A stretch of DNA of 64,000 nt from Paenibacillus ferrarius (GCF_002027705.1 NZ_MBTG01000006.1:1-64000); one strand, 5' to 3'. Positions 24,789-34,846 are shown, numbered from the stretch's first letter. Program-made: numbers and translations. Notes: a model not told the origin generated them from the sequence alone.

Positions 24789-27590
24789 ATGCACCTTGTC
24801 CCACAAAATAAAACTTGGAAACTAGCCGCCAAAATAGGTATGCTTGCCGGGACCTTGGCGTTGGCCATTCCATTTGCATCCCTTTCGTTGCCGGTTCAAG
24901 CACAGACAGTGAAAGTCAAACCTATTTTTACGAATAACATGAGCTGGGCCCCGCGCGATTCTGCGGCGGATACGGAATCGACGTTCAATTTTAACGTATC
25001 CGATCGATTTAATGGATGTACGGGACTAAGCCTTGTATCCAGCGCCCCCAGTTCGGCGACCGGATCATTAAACGGATTCACGGCAACGATTAAAGTGAAC
25101 GCTCCGGGAACGCCAGTGTTTACGCTTAGCGGAACCGATACTCAGGGCAATCTGGTTACGGATACGTTTCAGGTGGAGATCAATAAGCTTGGCGACTTTA
25201 CTGGCGATGGCGTTGTGACGACTGCGGACGCATTATTCATCTCTCGTTACCTTAGCGGCAAAGTCTTCGTAAGCGAAGATGAGATACTGATGATGGACAT
25301 CAATGGGGATGGCGTTATTACGAATGCGGACGCTGTAGCACTGACTAGTTTATATGTCGGGGGATCGGGCAGCAGTTCGGGAGTTTTGAATTATACAGCC
25401 ATTTTTAGAGATATCAATGATGTACCTATCGCCCGCAGCGTTAGTCTTGACGGTCGAGCGGAAATTGGCCAACAGTTGACGGGGAACTACACTTATTTCG
25501 ATGTAGAGAAAACACCGGAAGGACCGAAGAAACTGCAATGGTATATCGGCAGTAAGGCGGACGGCAGTGATAAAGTGCCGATTGCGGGGGCTGTTACCTC
25601 CACTTACACGGTCAGAGAATCCGATGTGGGCAATTATTTGTTCTTTGGCGTTACCCCTGTCGAACTAAGTGGTTTAGCCGGGAAACAAGTGATTAGTGCC
25701 GCAAGCGCCAAGGTAGAGGATACTTCGGGCCCGGTTGCAACATTAATGGCTCCAGTTAATGGGCAGGTCAATGTGGATCCAGGTTTGTCGGCACTCAGCA
25801 TCACTTTGAGTAAGAATATAACCGCTGCGGACAAACATATACAAATTCGCAAACTGTCTGATAACACAATCCTAGCCGACTATGCAGCGAACGATACAAC
25901 TAAAATTACGATCAACGGCAATAAAATAGACATTCTTGTCACAGGACTACAGGAAAGCACGGATTATTATGTGGAAATCGAAGCCGGTGCGTTCAAAGAC
26001 GTCTGGAATAATCCTTTTGGCGGCCTGAGTGGCAGCAGTGCCTGGAAATTCAGTACTTGGGACAAAACGCCGCCGAAGATTGCAGCGCTCACGCCGGGCA
26101 ATCAAGCAGCGTCCGTCGATGCGGCACTATCATCGCTTAGCGTGACTTTTGATGAAAATGTTTCTGCGGCCAGCGGCAAAGAGGTGATCATCCGTCAATC
26201 TGCGGATCATCTTGCACTTGCTACCTATACGGCGAACGATACGAATTCCATTCATGTGAACGGCAAGGTGGTCACGATTTCCCTGCCTCCGTTGGCTGAG
26301 AACACAAGTTATTATGTAGAGATCGAAGCGGGAGCCTTCACGGATGCTTCAGGCAATCCATTCGGTGGACTAACGGGTATCAGTGCTTGGACGTTCACGA
26401 CTTGGGACAAAACGCCTCCTGCGATTGTGGCTCTCTCCCCAGATAGAGGTGCGGTTTCCGTCGATGCGTCTCTGCCGTCCCTAACGGTGAATTTTAGTAA
26501 GAATGTTGCTGCAGTGAGCGGAAAATATGTGACATTACGCAAGACTTCGGATCAGAGCGAAGTTGCCAAACAATTAGTAACCGATACAGCTAATGTGTCG
26601 GTGGGCGGCGAGACGGTGACGATCAAGATTCCAGCCCTGATGGGCGGGACGGACTACTATGTGGAAATGGATGCAGGGGCATTCGTCGATGCTTTGAACA
26701 CTCCGTTCGCAGGCCTCACGGGCAGCGGTGCCTGGTCATTTACAACGTCAGCAGTCACGGTAGCAGCAACGGTAACGGCTGAAACGGACCCCGTTTCGTT
26801 AACAGAAAACAATCTGGATGCGGCCCTGATCACACTCAGCGTGACTGGCGATACGTTTAAAGCTGCGGCAGATGAATCGGATTTTCAGTTGAACAATGCG
26901 CCTCCTGGCTTAAGCATTGCCTTAGCTTACGTTGACAACGGCAAAGCTTACTTATTACTGGAACATGATTGGCACGTCTTCTCAGGCGATATTACGAATT
27001 TTAGTGTCACCGCCAAGGCAAGTGCGCTGACGAAAGGGGTTGCCGCCACTTCGAACAGTATGAAGATTACAGCGGTGCCCCAAACGTTGAATCCTTTCTT
27101 TTCGGAGTATTTGGATGGAGGAGACGGCCGAATAGCCTTAGCGATTTATTATCCAGGTAACGGACAACCTTCAGATAAAGCGAGTGGTTATGAAGTAGAA
27201 GTACAGCGATATATGAAAGCTTCCAAATCGATCAGTTCGTATTCTAGATCTGTTTTCCCTATGTCTCCCCAAGTGCCTTATATCATGATAGACACTATCT
27301 TTTATGATGCGTTTGTTCTTTTGGATATCACGTATTTCAATGACGATATGCGGATGTACGACCCGAGTACGTATGTAACGACAGCTCTTCTTTTGAAAAA
27401 GAACGGTCAAGTGATTGATGTTCTGGGAACACCAAATGCAACTAGCGCCACGTCGATTTTGCCAGGAGGCGGAATTCTGACTCGTAAATCAGGGACCAAG
27501 GGCGGGATGACGACTTTTGCGCTGAATCATTGGGCAAAAACAAATATGGGTCCAACGATTTTCAAAAAATTCAATACTTTCACGTCGTAG
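24789..27590 (+). CDS. Secreted dockerin protein with three SbsA-type Ig domains and a lamin-tail-like end
   Basis: Secreted protein of 933 residues. Signal peptide 1-38 ends near LPVQAQ. A type I dockerin sits at about 134-191: two calcium-loop repeats, GDFTGDGVVTTADAL and MDINGDGVITNADAV. Three Big_5/SbsA-like Ig domains follow (about 314-422, 426-540, 541-656), each ending YYVEIEAGAF...FGGLTG.SAW.F. The C-terminal part (766-933) resembles a lamin-tail domain (FFSEYLDGGDGRIALAIY; VIDVLGTPNA). No catalytic domain is recognisable. ATG 24789 has AAGGAGA at nine bases; ATG 24771 lacks a site. It should dock onto the cohesin protein encoded next. Confidence 0.9.
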   Translation: MHLVPQNKTWKLAAKIGMLAGTLALAIPFASLSLPVQAQTVKVKPIFTNNMSWAPRDSAADTESTFNFNVSDRFNGCTGLSLVSSAPSSATGSLNGFTATIKVNAPGTPVFTLSGTDTQGNLVTDTFQVEINKLGDFTGDGVVTTADALFISRYLSGKVFVSEDEILMMDINGDGVITNADAVALTSLYVGGSGSSSGVLNYTAIFRDINDVPIARSVSLDGRAEIGQQLTGNYTYFDVEKTPEGPKKLQWYIGSKADGSDKVPIAGAVTSTYTVRESDVGNYLFFGVTPVELSGLAGKQVISAASAKVEDTSGPVATLMAPVNGQVNVDPGLSALSITLSKNITAADKHIQIRKLSDNTILADYAANDTTKITINGNKIDILVTGLQESTDYYVEIEAGAFKDVWNNPFGGLSGSSAWKFSTWDKTPPKIAALTPGNQAASVDAALSSLSVTFDENVSAASGKEVIIRQSADHLALATYTANDTNSIHVNGKVVTISLPPLAENTSYYVEIEAGAFTDASGNPFGGLTGISAWTFTTWDKTPPAIVALSPDRGAVSVDASLPSLTVNFSKNVAAVSGKYVTLRKTSDQSEVAKQLVTDTANVSVGGETVTIKIPALMGGTDYYVEMDAGAFVDALNTPFAGLTGSGAWSFTTSAVTVAATVTAETDPVSLTENNLDAALITLSVTGDTFKAAADESDFQLNNAPPGLSIALAYVDNGKAYLLLEHDWHVFSGDITNFSVTAKASALTKGVAATSNSMKITAVPQTLNPFFSEYLDGGDGRIALAIYYPGNGQPSDKASGYEVEVQRYMKASKSISSYSRSVFPMSPQVPYIMIDTIFYDAFVLLDITYFNDDMRMYDPSTYVTTALLLKKNGQVIDVLGTPNATSATSILPGGGILTRKSGTKGGMTTFALNHWAKTNMGPTIFKKFNTFTS

Positions 27591-27626
27591 TAATTAGATT
27601 TGTAGAATGGATACGGAGGTCAATTC

Positions 27627-30104
27627 ATGCCTGGTTTAGTTAAAAATTGTCACAAAGTGATCATGTGGATATGTGCGACGCTGTTCTTGATCGGTATCAG
27701 CCAAAGTATCCCCGTTCAAGTGATGGCGGGGGCTCCGGCAAACGTTCAGTTCTCCATCCCATCGGTTCAAGGGATGGCCGGTCAGCAGATCGACATTCCT
27801 GTAACGGTTACTCCCGCGTATCCGGGCATTGCAGCCTACGGCTTACAGTTGGATTACGATATGAATGTACTGGAAGCGGTGAGCGTGACGCCATCGTATG
27901 GCAATGCATCCGGGACGGCATGCCTAGAGGATCAGGAGGGCTGCTTCCAAGCATCCATCAATTCGGCATCGGGATGGATTCGAATGGGATGGTTTGATAT
28001 TTCTGGAGGCGACCTTCCGATTGTCGCGGCCAAACAACTATTTGTTGTTCATTTTAAGATTAAGAGCAGCATTCCCTCCGGCAGCACGCTGTTGTCAGTG
28101 GATGCTTCCAACCCGGAAAAACTTAACGTAACAGATGCTTCAGGCAACGACATGAGAGCACTTGTAACTATTGGCCAATCCGGTCTGGCCGATCTTAGCG
28201 CACTATCGACGACTACTGGCGAATTATCTCCTGTCTTTACAGCAGCGAACAACGCCTATCGTCAAAGTGTCAGTCAATCCGTATATACGACGAGTGTAAC
28301 GGCGGTATTATATGACCCTGACGCAACGCTTAGAATTAATGGAGCGCCAGCAGTTAGCGGTGTGCCTTCGGCACCGATTGCACTTTCAACCGGCGACAAT
28401 GCCATTCCGGTGGAGGTGACAGCGGCAAACGGCTCTTACACGAACACGTACACCGTTGTTGTTAATCGTGCGCCTTCAACTAACGCACAATTAAGCAGCC
28501 TAACCACAAGTGCAGGCGCGTTGTCACCCGTGTTTTCACCGATAACGACATCCTATAATGTTTATGTGGGTCAAAATGTCACTTCTCTTACCGTGAATGC
28601 TGCCGTTTATGAGCCTTCAGCCAAGCTCAGTGTTAATGATGTGAAGCTGAATAGCGGTACGGATTCGGAGAGTATCCCGCTGAAACCAGGCAATAACGCA
28701 ATTATCGTTACGGTGAAAGCGCAAGACGACGCAACGAAGCAAGATTATACGGTGAATGTGTACCGTGCGCTCCCTGACCGAGATTCATCTTCGGACAACT
28801 CGCCGCATTCGAGTGACAGTGCTCCGACAGGTACGGATCCAACGTCCGGTAATCCAGAAGTTGCCATTATCGTAGACGGCGTGAAACAGGACAAACTAGC
28901 TAAAGCTTCTACTGAGAAAGCCGGAGATCGTACGATTACTACCGTTAAGCTGGATCAAAACAAGATCATTAGCAAGCTGGAGAAAGAAGGAATCAAAGTT
29001 ATTACCATCCCAGTATCTGGAAACAGTGAAGTGGTAGTCGGTCAATTAACAGGTCAAATGGTGAAGCTGATGGAAACGAAGGAAGCCGTGCTCGAAATCA
29101 AAACCGACCGCGCTTCATATACGCTTCCTGCCAGTCAAATGAAAATTGATGATATTTCCTCTAAACTGGGAAGCAATATCAAGCTGCAGGACATTATTGT
29201 GAGTGTGAAAATCGCTTTGCCGTCAAAAGAAACGCTTGCTAGCATGCAGAAGACAGCGGCAGAGAACGGCGTTCATATGGCTGCGCCGCCTGTCAATTTT
29301 GAAGTCACGGCTGCATGGGGTGACAAGTCTGTGGATGTCCAGCGCTTTAATAACTACGTGGAGCGAATGATCACACTTCCGGCAGGGGTGCAAGCTTCAC
29401 AAATCTCGACGGGGATTGTAGTGAACCCAGATGGTTCATTCTCTCATGTACCGACGAAAATTACGACGAAAGACGGCCATGACTACGCTGTTATTAACAG
29501 CTTGACGAACAGCACCTACGCCGTCGTGTATAGTCCCAAACAATTTGCCGATGTAGAGACCCATTGGAGCAAGCAGGATGTCAATGACATGGCCTCCCGA
29601 CTCATTGTCCAAGGTGTAAATGAACAATCGTTCGTACCGGATCAATCGATTACACGAGCAGAATTTATATCTATTATGGTTCGATCGCTTGGCATTAAGC
29701 GGGGACTTAGTGCGGCTCTGCCCTCTGACGTTCGGAGCGAAGATTGGTATGCCGACGCGGCAGCAACGGCGCTGTCCTATCAGTTAGTAAGCGGTTATGA
29801 GGATGGCTCTTTCCGTCCGAATCAGACCATTACGCGAGCGGAAGCAGCCGTAATCTTGAATCAGGCCTCCAAGCTTGCCAAGCTTCCTCAAACCACTGTG
29901 GAAGAGGCAGCCAAGCAGCTGCAAAACTTCAATGATCATCAAGCTGTAGCAGACTGGGCTAAGCAAGCCATGGCGGGTGCGGTATCTAACGGTATTCTTC
30001 AAGGAGATCATCAAAGTCTTATGCCGCAGGATAACGTGACCCGTGCTCAGACGGCAGCGATGATGAGAAGATTGCTTCAGCAAGCAAATTTGATTAATAA
30101 TTAA
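27627..30104 (+). CDS. Cohesin-domain surface protein with C-terminal SLH repeats
   Basis: Secreted anchoring protein of 825 residues. Signal peptide 1-35. Cohesin domain at about 40-182: FSIPSVQGMAGQQIDIPVTV, then YGLQLDYDMNVLEAVSV and SGWIRMGWFDISGG. Two cadherin-like beta-sandwich domains follow (188-281, 283-381; LSALSTTTGELSPVF and LSSLTTSAGALSPVF), then an acidic Ser-rich linker, an alpha/beta domain like the one in the PL9 lyase, and three SLH repeats (about 638-820). GGAGG precedes the ATG, 36 bases after the dockerin gene. It should hold dockerin-bearing proteins on the cell wall, a one-cohesin scaffold. Confidence 0.92.
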   Translation: MPGLVKNCHKVIMWICATLFLIGISQSIPVQVMAGAPANVQFSIPSVQGMAGQQIDIPVTVTPAYPGIAAYGLQLDYDMNVLEAVSVTPSYGNASGTACLEDQEGCFQASINSASGWIRMGWFDISGGDLPIVAAKQLFVVHFKIKSSIPSGSTLLSVDASNPEKLNVTDASGNDMRALVTIGQSGLADLSALSTTTGELSPVFTAANNAYRQSVSQSVYTTSVTAVLYDPDATLRINGAPAVSGVPSAPIALSTGDNAIPVEVTAANGSYTNTYTVVVNRAPSTNAQLSSLTTSAGALSPVFSPITTSYNVYVGQNVTSLTVNAAVYEPSAKLSVNDVKLNSGTDSESIPLKPGNNAIIVTVKAQDDATKQDYTVNVYRALPDRDSSSDNSPHSSDSAPTGTDPTSGNPEVAIIVDGVKQDKLAKASTEKAGDRTITTVKLDQNKIISKLEKEGIKVITIPVSGNSEVVVGQLTGQMVKLMETKEAVLEIKTDRASYTLPASQMKIDDISSKLGSNIKLQDIIVSVKIALPSKETLASMQKTAAENGVHMAAPPVNFEVTAAWGDKSVDVQRFNNYVERMITLPAGVQASQISTGIVVNPDGSFSHVPTKITTKDGHDYAVINSLTNSTYAVVYSPKQFADVETHWSKQDVNDMASRLIVQGVNEQSFVPDQSITRAEFISIMVRSLGIKRGLSAALPSDVRSEDWYADAAATALSYQLVSGYEDGSFRPNQTITRAEAAVILNQASKLAKLPQTTVEEAAKQLQNFNDHQAVADWAKQAMAGAVSNGILQGDHQSLMPQDNVTRAQTAAMMRRLLQQANLINN

Positions 30105-30112
30105 GGTTGTAT

Positions 30113-30158
30113 TAGGGCTATCCGGCTGCGTCAAAGACGTGAGGATAGTCTTTTTTTA
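30113..30158 (+). terminator. Intrinsic terminator after the cohesin-SLH gene
   Basis: GGCTATCC at 30116-30123 and GGATAGTC at 30143-30150 form the stem; seven T follow. Confidence 0.85.
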
Positions 30159-30315
30159 CCCAAAACCACCGAACATAAACGGGGCTAAGTTTCTCTTTAA
30201 TTCCGACTATTCCACTAAACTTTGTTTACAAAGCCAGTGGAAATATTTACAATTAAAGCACGGGGGCTCTTTTCGCTCTGAAAGTCCATTCCATTTACAG
30301 GCAAAGGTGATGATT

Positions 30316-31617
30316 ATGAGTAAAACAAATCGAAGAATGATTCTGAATCTCATGCTGCACAATGCCGGATCACATCGAGGAGCATGGCGTCATGCGAGCA
30401 CCAAAGTTGAGGAGATCCATGACATCAAGCATTTCCAGCGGCTGGCGCAAAAGGCAGAAGCTGCACGAATTGATTCGCTTTTTCTGGCGGATGGCTTGTC
30501 GGTTGAAGTCAAAGCTGTTCAGCATGGCCCCATATTTGGCTTTGAACCGTTAACGTTATTATCGGCTATTGCGGCGGTGACAGAGAACATTGGATTGATC
30601 GCTACCATGTCTACAAGCTTCAATGAACCGTATAATGTGGCGAGATTGTTCGCATCGCTTGATCATATTAGCAGAGGGCGTGCGGGGTGGAATATGGTGA
30701 CGACGGGGGTGCAGCGAACTGCGCATAACTTCGGGAAGGAACAGCTGCCGTCCCATTCTCACCGCTATGCGAGGGCGCAGGAATTTGCCGATGTCGTGCT
30801 CAAGCTTTGGGATAGCTGGGAAGAAGATGCCCTTGTTCAAGATAAGGTGTCGGGAATTTATGCGAATGCCAATAAAGTCCATGATATTCATCATCAAGGG
30901 ACCTACTTTACGGTGCGAGGTGCTCTTAACATTATGCGTCCGCCGCAAGGCAGGCCTATTCTTGTGCAGGCAGGCGCTTCTGACGAAGGGAAGAATTTGG
31001 CTGCGCGCTATGCCGAGCTTATTTTTACGGTTCAGCATACAATTGAGGAGGCTAGGCTTTTTTATCAAGATGTGAAAGCAAGGACGGCGAAGGAGGGGCG
31101 CTCTCCGGGCAGCATCAAAATTTTACCTGGTTTGCATGTTATCGTGGGGGCAACGGAAGCTGAAGCCAGGAAGAAGGCAAGCGAGCTAAGTGAGCTGGGC
31201 TCCATCGAACGTTCCGTGATGTCCCTGTCCAACCTGTTGGGGATTGACTTTTCGGTGTATGGGCTCGATGACCCGTTCCCTGAACTGCCGGAATCAACCC
31301 AAGTCAATGCGTATCAAACTTTCTATCAAATGGTGCTTAACATTGTGCAAAGGGAGAAGCTGACGCTGCGGGAATTTTTGACGAAACATTGGATAGGCAA
31401 TGGTCAGCTCTGCATAGCCGGCACGGCCGAGCAAATAGCCGACGTGATGGAGGAGTGGTATACGACCGGTGCGGCGGATGGCTTTAGTGTGATGCCTCAG
31501 CTGTCTTTTGGGGGCGTGGAGGATTTTCTAGACCTAGTCGTACCGGAATTGCAGCGAAGAGGCTTGTTTCCGGAATCCTACACGGGCCGTACATTGCGTG
31601 AGAATTTAGGTCTATAA
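30316..31617 (+). CDS. LLM-class flavin-dependent monooxygenase (NtaA/SnaA type)
   Basis: Soluble FMNH2-dependent monooxygenase of 433 residues, of the group that acts on nitrilotriacetate, EDTA, pristinamycin or sulfur compounds. Family marks are MILNLMLHNAGSHRGAWR at the N-terminus, ATMSTSFNEPYNVARLFASLD, RAGWNMVTTG and GRPILVQAGASDEGKNLAA. ATG 30316 follows AAAGGTGA; upstream extension reaches into the terminator region and is rejected. It opens a run with rhodanese, thioredoxin-like and lyase genes, so I infer oxidative cleavage of a C-N or C-S bond. No flavin reductase gene is nearby, so reduced flavin must come from elsewhere. Confidence 0.9.
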   Translation: MSKTNRRMILNLMLHNAGSHRGAWRHASTKVEEIHDIKHFQRLAQKAEAARIDSLFLADGLSVEVKAVQHGPIFGFEPLTLLSAIAAVTENIGLIATMSTSFNEPYNVARLFASLDHISRGRAGWNMVTTGVQRTAHNFGKEQLPSHSHRYARAQEFADVVLKLWDSWEEDALVQDKVSGIYANANKVHDIHHQGTYFTVRGALNIMRPPQGRPILVQAGASDEGKNLAARYAELIFTVQHTIEEARLFYQDVKARTAKEGRSPGSIKILPGLHVIVGATEAEARKKASELSELGSIERSVMSLSNLLGIDFSVYGLDDPFPELPESTQVNAYQTFYQMVLNIVQREKLTLREFLTKHWIGNGQLCIAGTAEQIADVMEEWYTTGAADGFSVMPQLSFGGVEDFLDLVVPELQRRGLFPESYTGRTLRENLGL

Positions 31618-31640
31618 TAGGGGTAAAAGGGGGATCAGAT

Positions 31641-32483
31641 ATGACCATTCATAATGAGTACGAACAGTCCGAGTATCCTAACCAACACTTGCTGGTCGAT
31701 GCCCAGTGGGTGAAAGAAAACAGCAGCAACCCAGATATCGTTGTTTTGGATACGCGAACGCAAGGCTACGAATCCGGGCATATCCCTGGAGCTATCAGCT
31801 TGCCTGTGAAGGTAGTAAAGGATGCGGAGCGTCCTGTCTTCGCTGCTCCAGAGATAATTCAACGCGAACTTGAGAAGCGCGGAGTTAGTAGAGATACAAC
31901 GATTATCGTGTACGACGATGGAGCGGGTGTATTTGCAACGCGCATCTTCTATGTGCTGGAATATTTCGGACTGAGGGATCGCGTGAAATTGCTGCACGGC
32001 GGTTACACGGCTTGGCTTGCAGCGGGCAGCGCAGTATCGACACAAGCTGCAGAGGTGACTGAAGGAAGGATTAATCTGGCTGCTCAAGATCAGCTAGTCG
32101 TTACCAAAGAGCGTATACAAAAGGGTGTGGATAACGCCATTCTATTGGATACTCGCTCAGCGCTCGAGTATACGGGGGCCGATCAGCGAACGAACCGGAA
32201 GGGCGGCCATATCAAGGGCGCGGTCCATAAAGAGTGGAAGGAAGCGCTAGGCCCTGCTGACGGTAACGGTGTTGTACATTTCAAGGATTACACAACATTA
32301 AAACAAGAATTCGAAACGCTTGGCGTGCGACCGGAGCATACGATTATTCCTTATTGCCAATCGAATCAGCGGGGAGCGCACACGTATTTTATTTTACGAC
32401 TAATGGGTTATCCAGATATTCGTCCCTATGAGGGTTCATGGGATGAGTGGGGAAATGACGAGCATACGGAATGTGTCCGATGA
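31641..32483 (+). CDS. Two-domain rhodanese sulfurtransferase
   Basis: Cytoplasmic sulfurtransferase of 280 residues with two rhodanese domains (about 15-130 and 150-275). The first is structural: its loop reads VYDDGAGVFATR with no catalytic Cys. The second has Cys in IPYCQSNQRGAHTYF, the active-site loop. The linking features DTRTQGYESGHIPGA and LLDTRSALEYTG are normal for thiosulfate or mercaptopyruvate sulfurtransferases. AAAGGGGGATC lies before the ATG. With a monooxygenase before it and a thioredoxin-like gene after it, it suggests handling of sulfane or sulfite sulfur set free by the pathway. Confidence 0.92.
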   Translation: MTIHNEYEQSEYPNQHLLVDAQWVKENSSNPDIVVLDTRTQGYESGHIPGAISLPVKVVKDAERPVFAAPEIIQRELEKRGVSRDTTIIVYDDGAGVFATRIFYVLEYFGLRDRVKLLHGGYTAWLAAGSAVSTQAAEVTEGRINLAAQDQLVVTKERIQKGVDNAILLDTRSALEYTGADQRTNRKGGHIKGAVHKEWKEALGPADGNGVVHFKDYTTLKQEFETLGVRPEHTIIPYCQSNQRGAHTYFILRLMGYPDIRPYEGSWDEWGNDEHTECVR

Positions 32484-32594
32484 AGGTTGAATAGAGAAGA
32501 TCTATTTGACAGGATTTAGGGGGCGGTGTTACCATTCGTTAATAACCGAGTAAACAAATTGGAATTTAACAAATTGGCAACAGGAGGATGACCG

Positions 32595-33215
32595 ATGAGC
32601 ATTCAAAAAGTAACGGGCATTTCGAAAGAACGCAGGGAAAGAGCGTTCGGTGAAGCTTTGACGTACGAACAATTTATTGCAACTGCCCAAGTGAATGTCG
32701 ACAGGCTGCAAGACAATTACGATCATTATGCATTAAGTGAGCAGGAGCTTGCCTATTTCGCAGGGCTTGCTGAGCCTGTTCATGTGTTGGTTCTGGCTCA
32801 TGATTGGTGTGGAGATGTCGTTGCCAATTTGCCGCTGTTTGCCAAGATTGAGCAAGTGACAGGCAAGCTGAAGCTGCATATTTTGCTGCGTGACCCGGAT
32901 AACCAAGATATTGCCGCCGCTTATTTGCAAGAGGATGGAAAAAATCACATTCCTACGTATGTCTTTTTTGATGAAGCGGGGGAGGAACTTGGCGTATTCA
33001 TTGAACGCCCTGATGTGATAACGGCTCGTATTCGTGATTGGAAAGATGAATTCTGGGAGCAGCATCCGCAGTGGCAGGGACGGGATCTATCGCTTGCTGA
33101 ACTAGATGAAGATGTGCGCCAAGCTTTTCTTAATTATTTGAAAGAGCAGCGACCCAAAGAACGAAACCAGGAGCAAACGGCCATTATTGAATTCTTGCGC
33201 ACGATTCTTAACTAG
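32595..33215 (+). CDS. Thioredoxin-family protein with a single active-site Cys
   Basis: Soluble protein of 206 residues. The thioredoxin-like core is at about 45-140: VHVLVLAHDWCGDVVANLPLF holds a WCGD motif, so only the first Cys of CxxC is present; cis-Pro is in HIPTYVFFDEAGEE. This pattern is common in a family of thioredoxin-like proteins of Gram-positive bacteria and suggests peroxidase or thiol-exchange support, not classical disulfide reduction. ACAGGAGG precedes the ATG, and only 12 bases separate its stop from the next gene, so it belongs to the same operon. Confidence 0.85.
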   Translation: MSIQKVTGISKERRERAFGEALTYEQFIATAQVNVDRLQDNYDHYALSEQELAYFAGLAEPVHVLVLAHDWCGDVVANLPLFAKIEQVTGKLKLHILLRDPDNQDIAAAYLQEDGKNHIPTYVFFDEAGEELGVFIERPDVITARIRDWKDEFWEQHPQWQGRDLSLAELDEDVRQAFLNYLKEQRPKERNQEQTAIIEFLRTILN

Positions 33216-33227
33216 GAGGAGTTTCCG

Positions 33228-34733
33228 ATGCCTAATCAAGCAGCTCCGGCATTAGATCAGAATCATGCTTTCCCAGGAAAGACGTATGCGGAAGTGGTGT
33301 TAAGCCCCGCCTACGACCACGCCAAAGAGCAATTGCTAAGCCCTATGCTGGATATTCACAGAGCCCATTTGATTATGCTTCGCGAGCAGTTGTTAATTGA
33401 TGAACAAGACGCCGACGCCATTGGGCGCGCTCTGCAAGCGTTAGATGCTGAGCGGCTTCGCACAGCTTCCTATACGGGGGAATTTGAGGATCTGTTTTTT
33501 GAAGTGGAGCAGGAGCTTCACTTATTGGCTGGCGAAGCGGCAGGCAATCTGCACATCGGGCGCAGCCGCAATGATATGGGGATCGCGATTTATCGGCTTA
33601 CGCTGAGAGAGAAGCTGCTGCATACGTTGGAATCCGCCTTATTTCTGGAAGAGCATCTGCTGCAGTTTGCGCGTTCGCATGTGGATACGATCATGATTGG
33701 CTATACGCATACGCAGCAAGCTCAGCCAACAACGTTAGGCCACTATACGGCAGCTGTATCGGATAGTTTAAGTCGCGATATCCGCCGATTGCAAAATGCG
33801 TATGCGAATTGCAACCGCAGCAGCATGGGAGCGGCAGCGTTAACGACATCCGGATTCCCGCTTAACAGGCAGCGGATGGCAGAGCTGCTGGCTTTCGATG
33901 GTTTAATCGAGAATGCGTACGATGCCGTGAGCGGAGCCGATTATGTCGGTGAAATCGCGACGGTTGTGCAGCTTGCAGCGATTAATCTAGGCCGTTTCAT
34001 TCAAGAGCTGCTGCTGTGGAGCACGCAGGAATTCGCGGTGCTGCAGGTGGCGGCGCCCTATGTTCAAATCAGCTCGATCATGCCGCAGAAACGAAATCCG
34101 GTTTCGATTGAACATATGCGTTCACTCTTGTCCAGTTGTGTTGGTCTTACACAAACGGTTTTAAGTATGATACATAATACACCTTTCGGCGATATTGTTG
34201 ATACGGAGGACGATATGCAGCCATACGCCTGGAAAAGTCTTGCCGTTCTCTCATCGGTGTATCGGCTATTGGCGAATGTGATCGCAACGCTATCCATCAA
34301 CAAGGAGGCGCTGGAGGCTAGGGCAGAAGCAAGCTTCTCTACCGTCACGGAGCTGGCAGATACTTTGGTGCGGGAGGAGAAGCTTTCCTTCCGCACGGCC
34401 CATCATATTGTCAGTGCTTCTGTGCGCAAAGCGCTGGCTAACGGCAATGACAAACGATTCTTGACCTTGGGTGTGCTGAACGAGTCAGCGCTGGAGGTCA
34501 TTGGCAGGAAGTTGTCATTCAATGAGGAGAAACTAGCGCTGGCCTTGAATGCCAAACATTTCGTTCAGGTCAGGACATTGATCGGAGGACCCAACGCCAA
34601 GGAGGTGGAGCGGGCCTTGAATGGACAGACACAGCGATTAAACGACGATAATGCGTGGCTCACCGATAAAAGAAGAGCCATACGCGCTGCACAAGAGGAT
34701 GTTGCGCGCGAGCTTCAGAAGCTGTTCCTATAA
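33228..34733 (+). CDS. Argininosuccinate-lyase-like enzyme, fumarase/aspartase superfamily
   Basis: Lyase of 501 residues. The three conserved regions are present: GNLHIGRSRNDMGIAIYR near residue 107, GYTHTQQAQPTTLGHY near 160, and SSIMPQKRNP near 282 with the catalytic Ser loop. In place of the usual SPLGAGALAGT of true ArgH there is SSMGAAALTTSGFPLN, and no arginine gene is near. I therefore expect fumarate release from an N- or S-succinyl compound that is not argininosuccinate. AGGAGG precedes the ATG. The nearby NtaA-type monooxygenase recalls chelator pathways such as that of EDDS lyase; this is a hypothesis. Confidence 0.88.
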   Translation: MPNQAAPALDQNHAFPGKTYAEVVLSPAYDHAKEQLLSPMLDIHRAHLIMLREQLLIDEQDADAIGRALQALDAERLRTASYTGEFEDLFFEVEQELHLLAGEAAGNLHIGRSRNDMGIAIYRLTLREKLLHTLESALFLEEHLLQFARSHVDTIMIGYTHTQQAQPTTLGHYTAAVSDSLSRDIRRLQNAYANCNRSSMGAAALTTSGFPLNRQRMAELLAFDGLIENAYDAVSGADYVGEIATVVQLAAINLGRFIQELLLWSTQEFAVLQVAAPYVQISSIMPQKRNPVSIEHMRSLLSSCVGLTQTVLSMIHNTPFGDIVDTEDDMQPYAWKSLAVLSSVYRLLANVIATLSINKEALEARAEASFSTVTELADTLVREEKLSFRTAHHIVSASVRKALANGNDKRFLTLGVLNESALEVIGRKLSFNEEKLALALNAKHFVQVRTLIGGPNAKEVERALNGQTQRLNDDNAWLTDKRRAIRAAQEDVARELQKLFL

Positions 34734-34750
34734 GAATTGACCGGACACCC

Positions 34751-34798
34751 GGAGATGAGTTTTCTTCTGTTGAGAAGATAGGGCACATCTCCTTTTTG
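34751..34798 (+). terminator. Intrinsic terminator or attenuator within the cluster
   Basis: GGAGATG at 34751-34757 pairs with CATCTCC at 34786-34792, with an inner TCTTC/GAAGA stem; five T follow. It divides the enzyme genes from the amidohydrolase/ABC genes. Confidence 0.75.
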
Positions 34799-34846
34799 TT
34801 GTCCAAACTTAGCTCTAAGACCAAGAGACACACAAGGAGGAACACC

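Noticed and set aside
30160..30315. S-box or other sulfur riboswitch before the monooxygenase gene
   Set aside because: The conserved SAM-I core pieces and a terminator before the start codon are not present; only A+T-rich leader and a ribosome binding site are seen.
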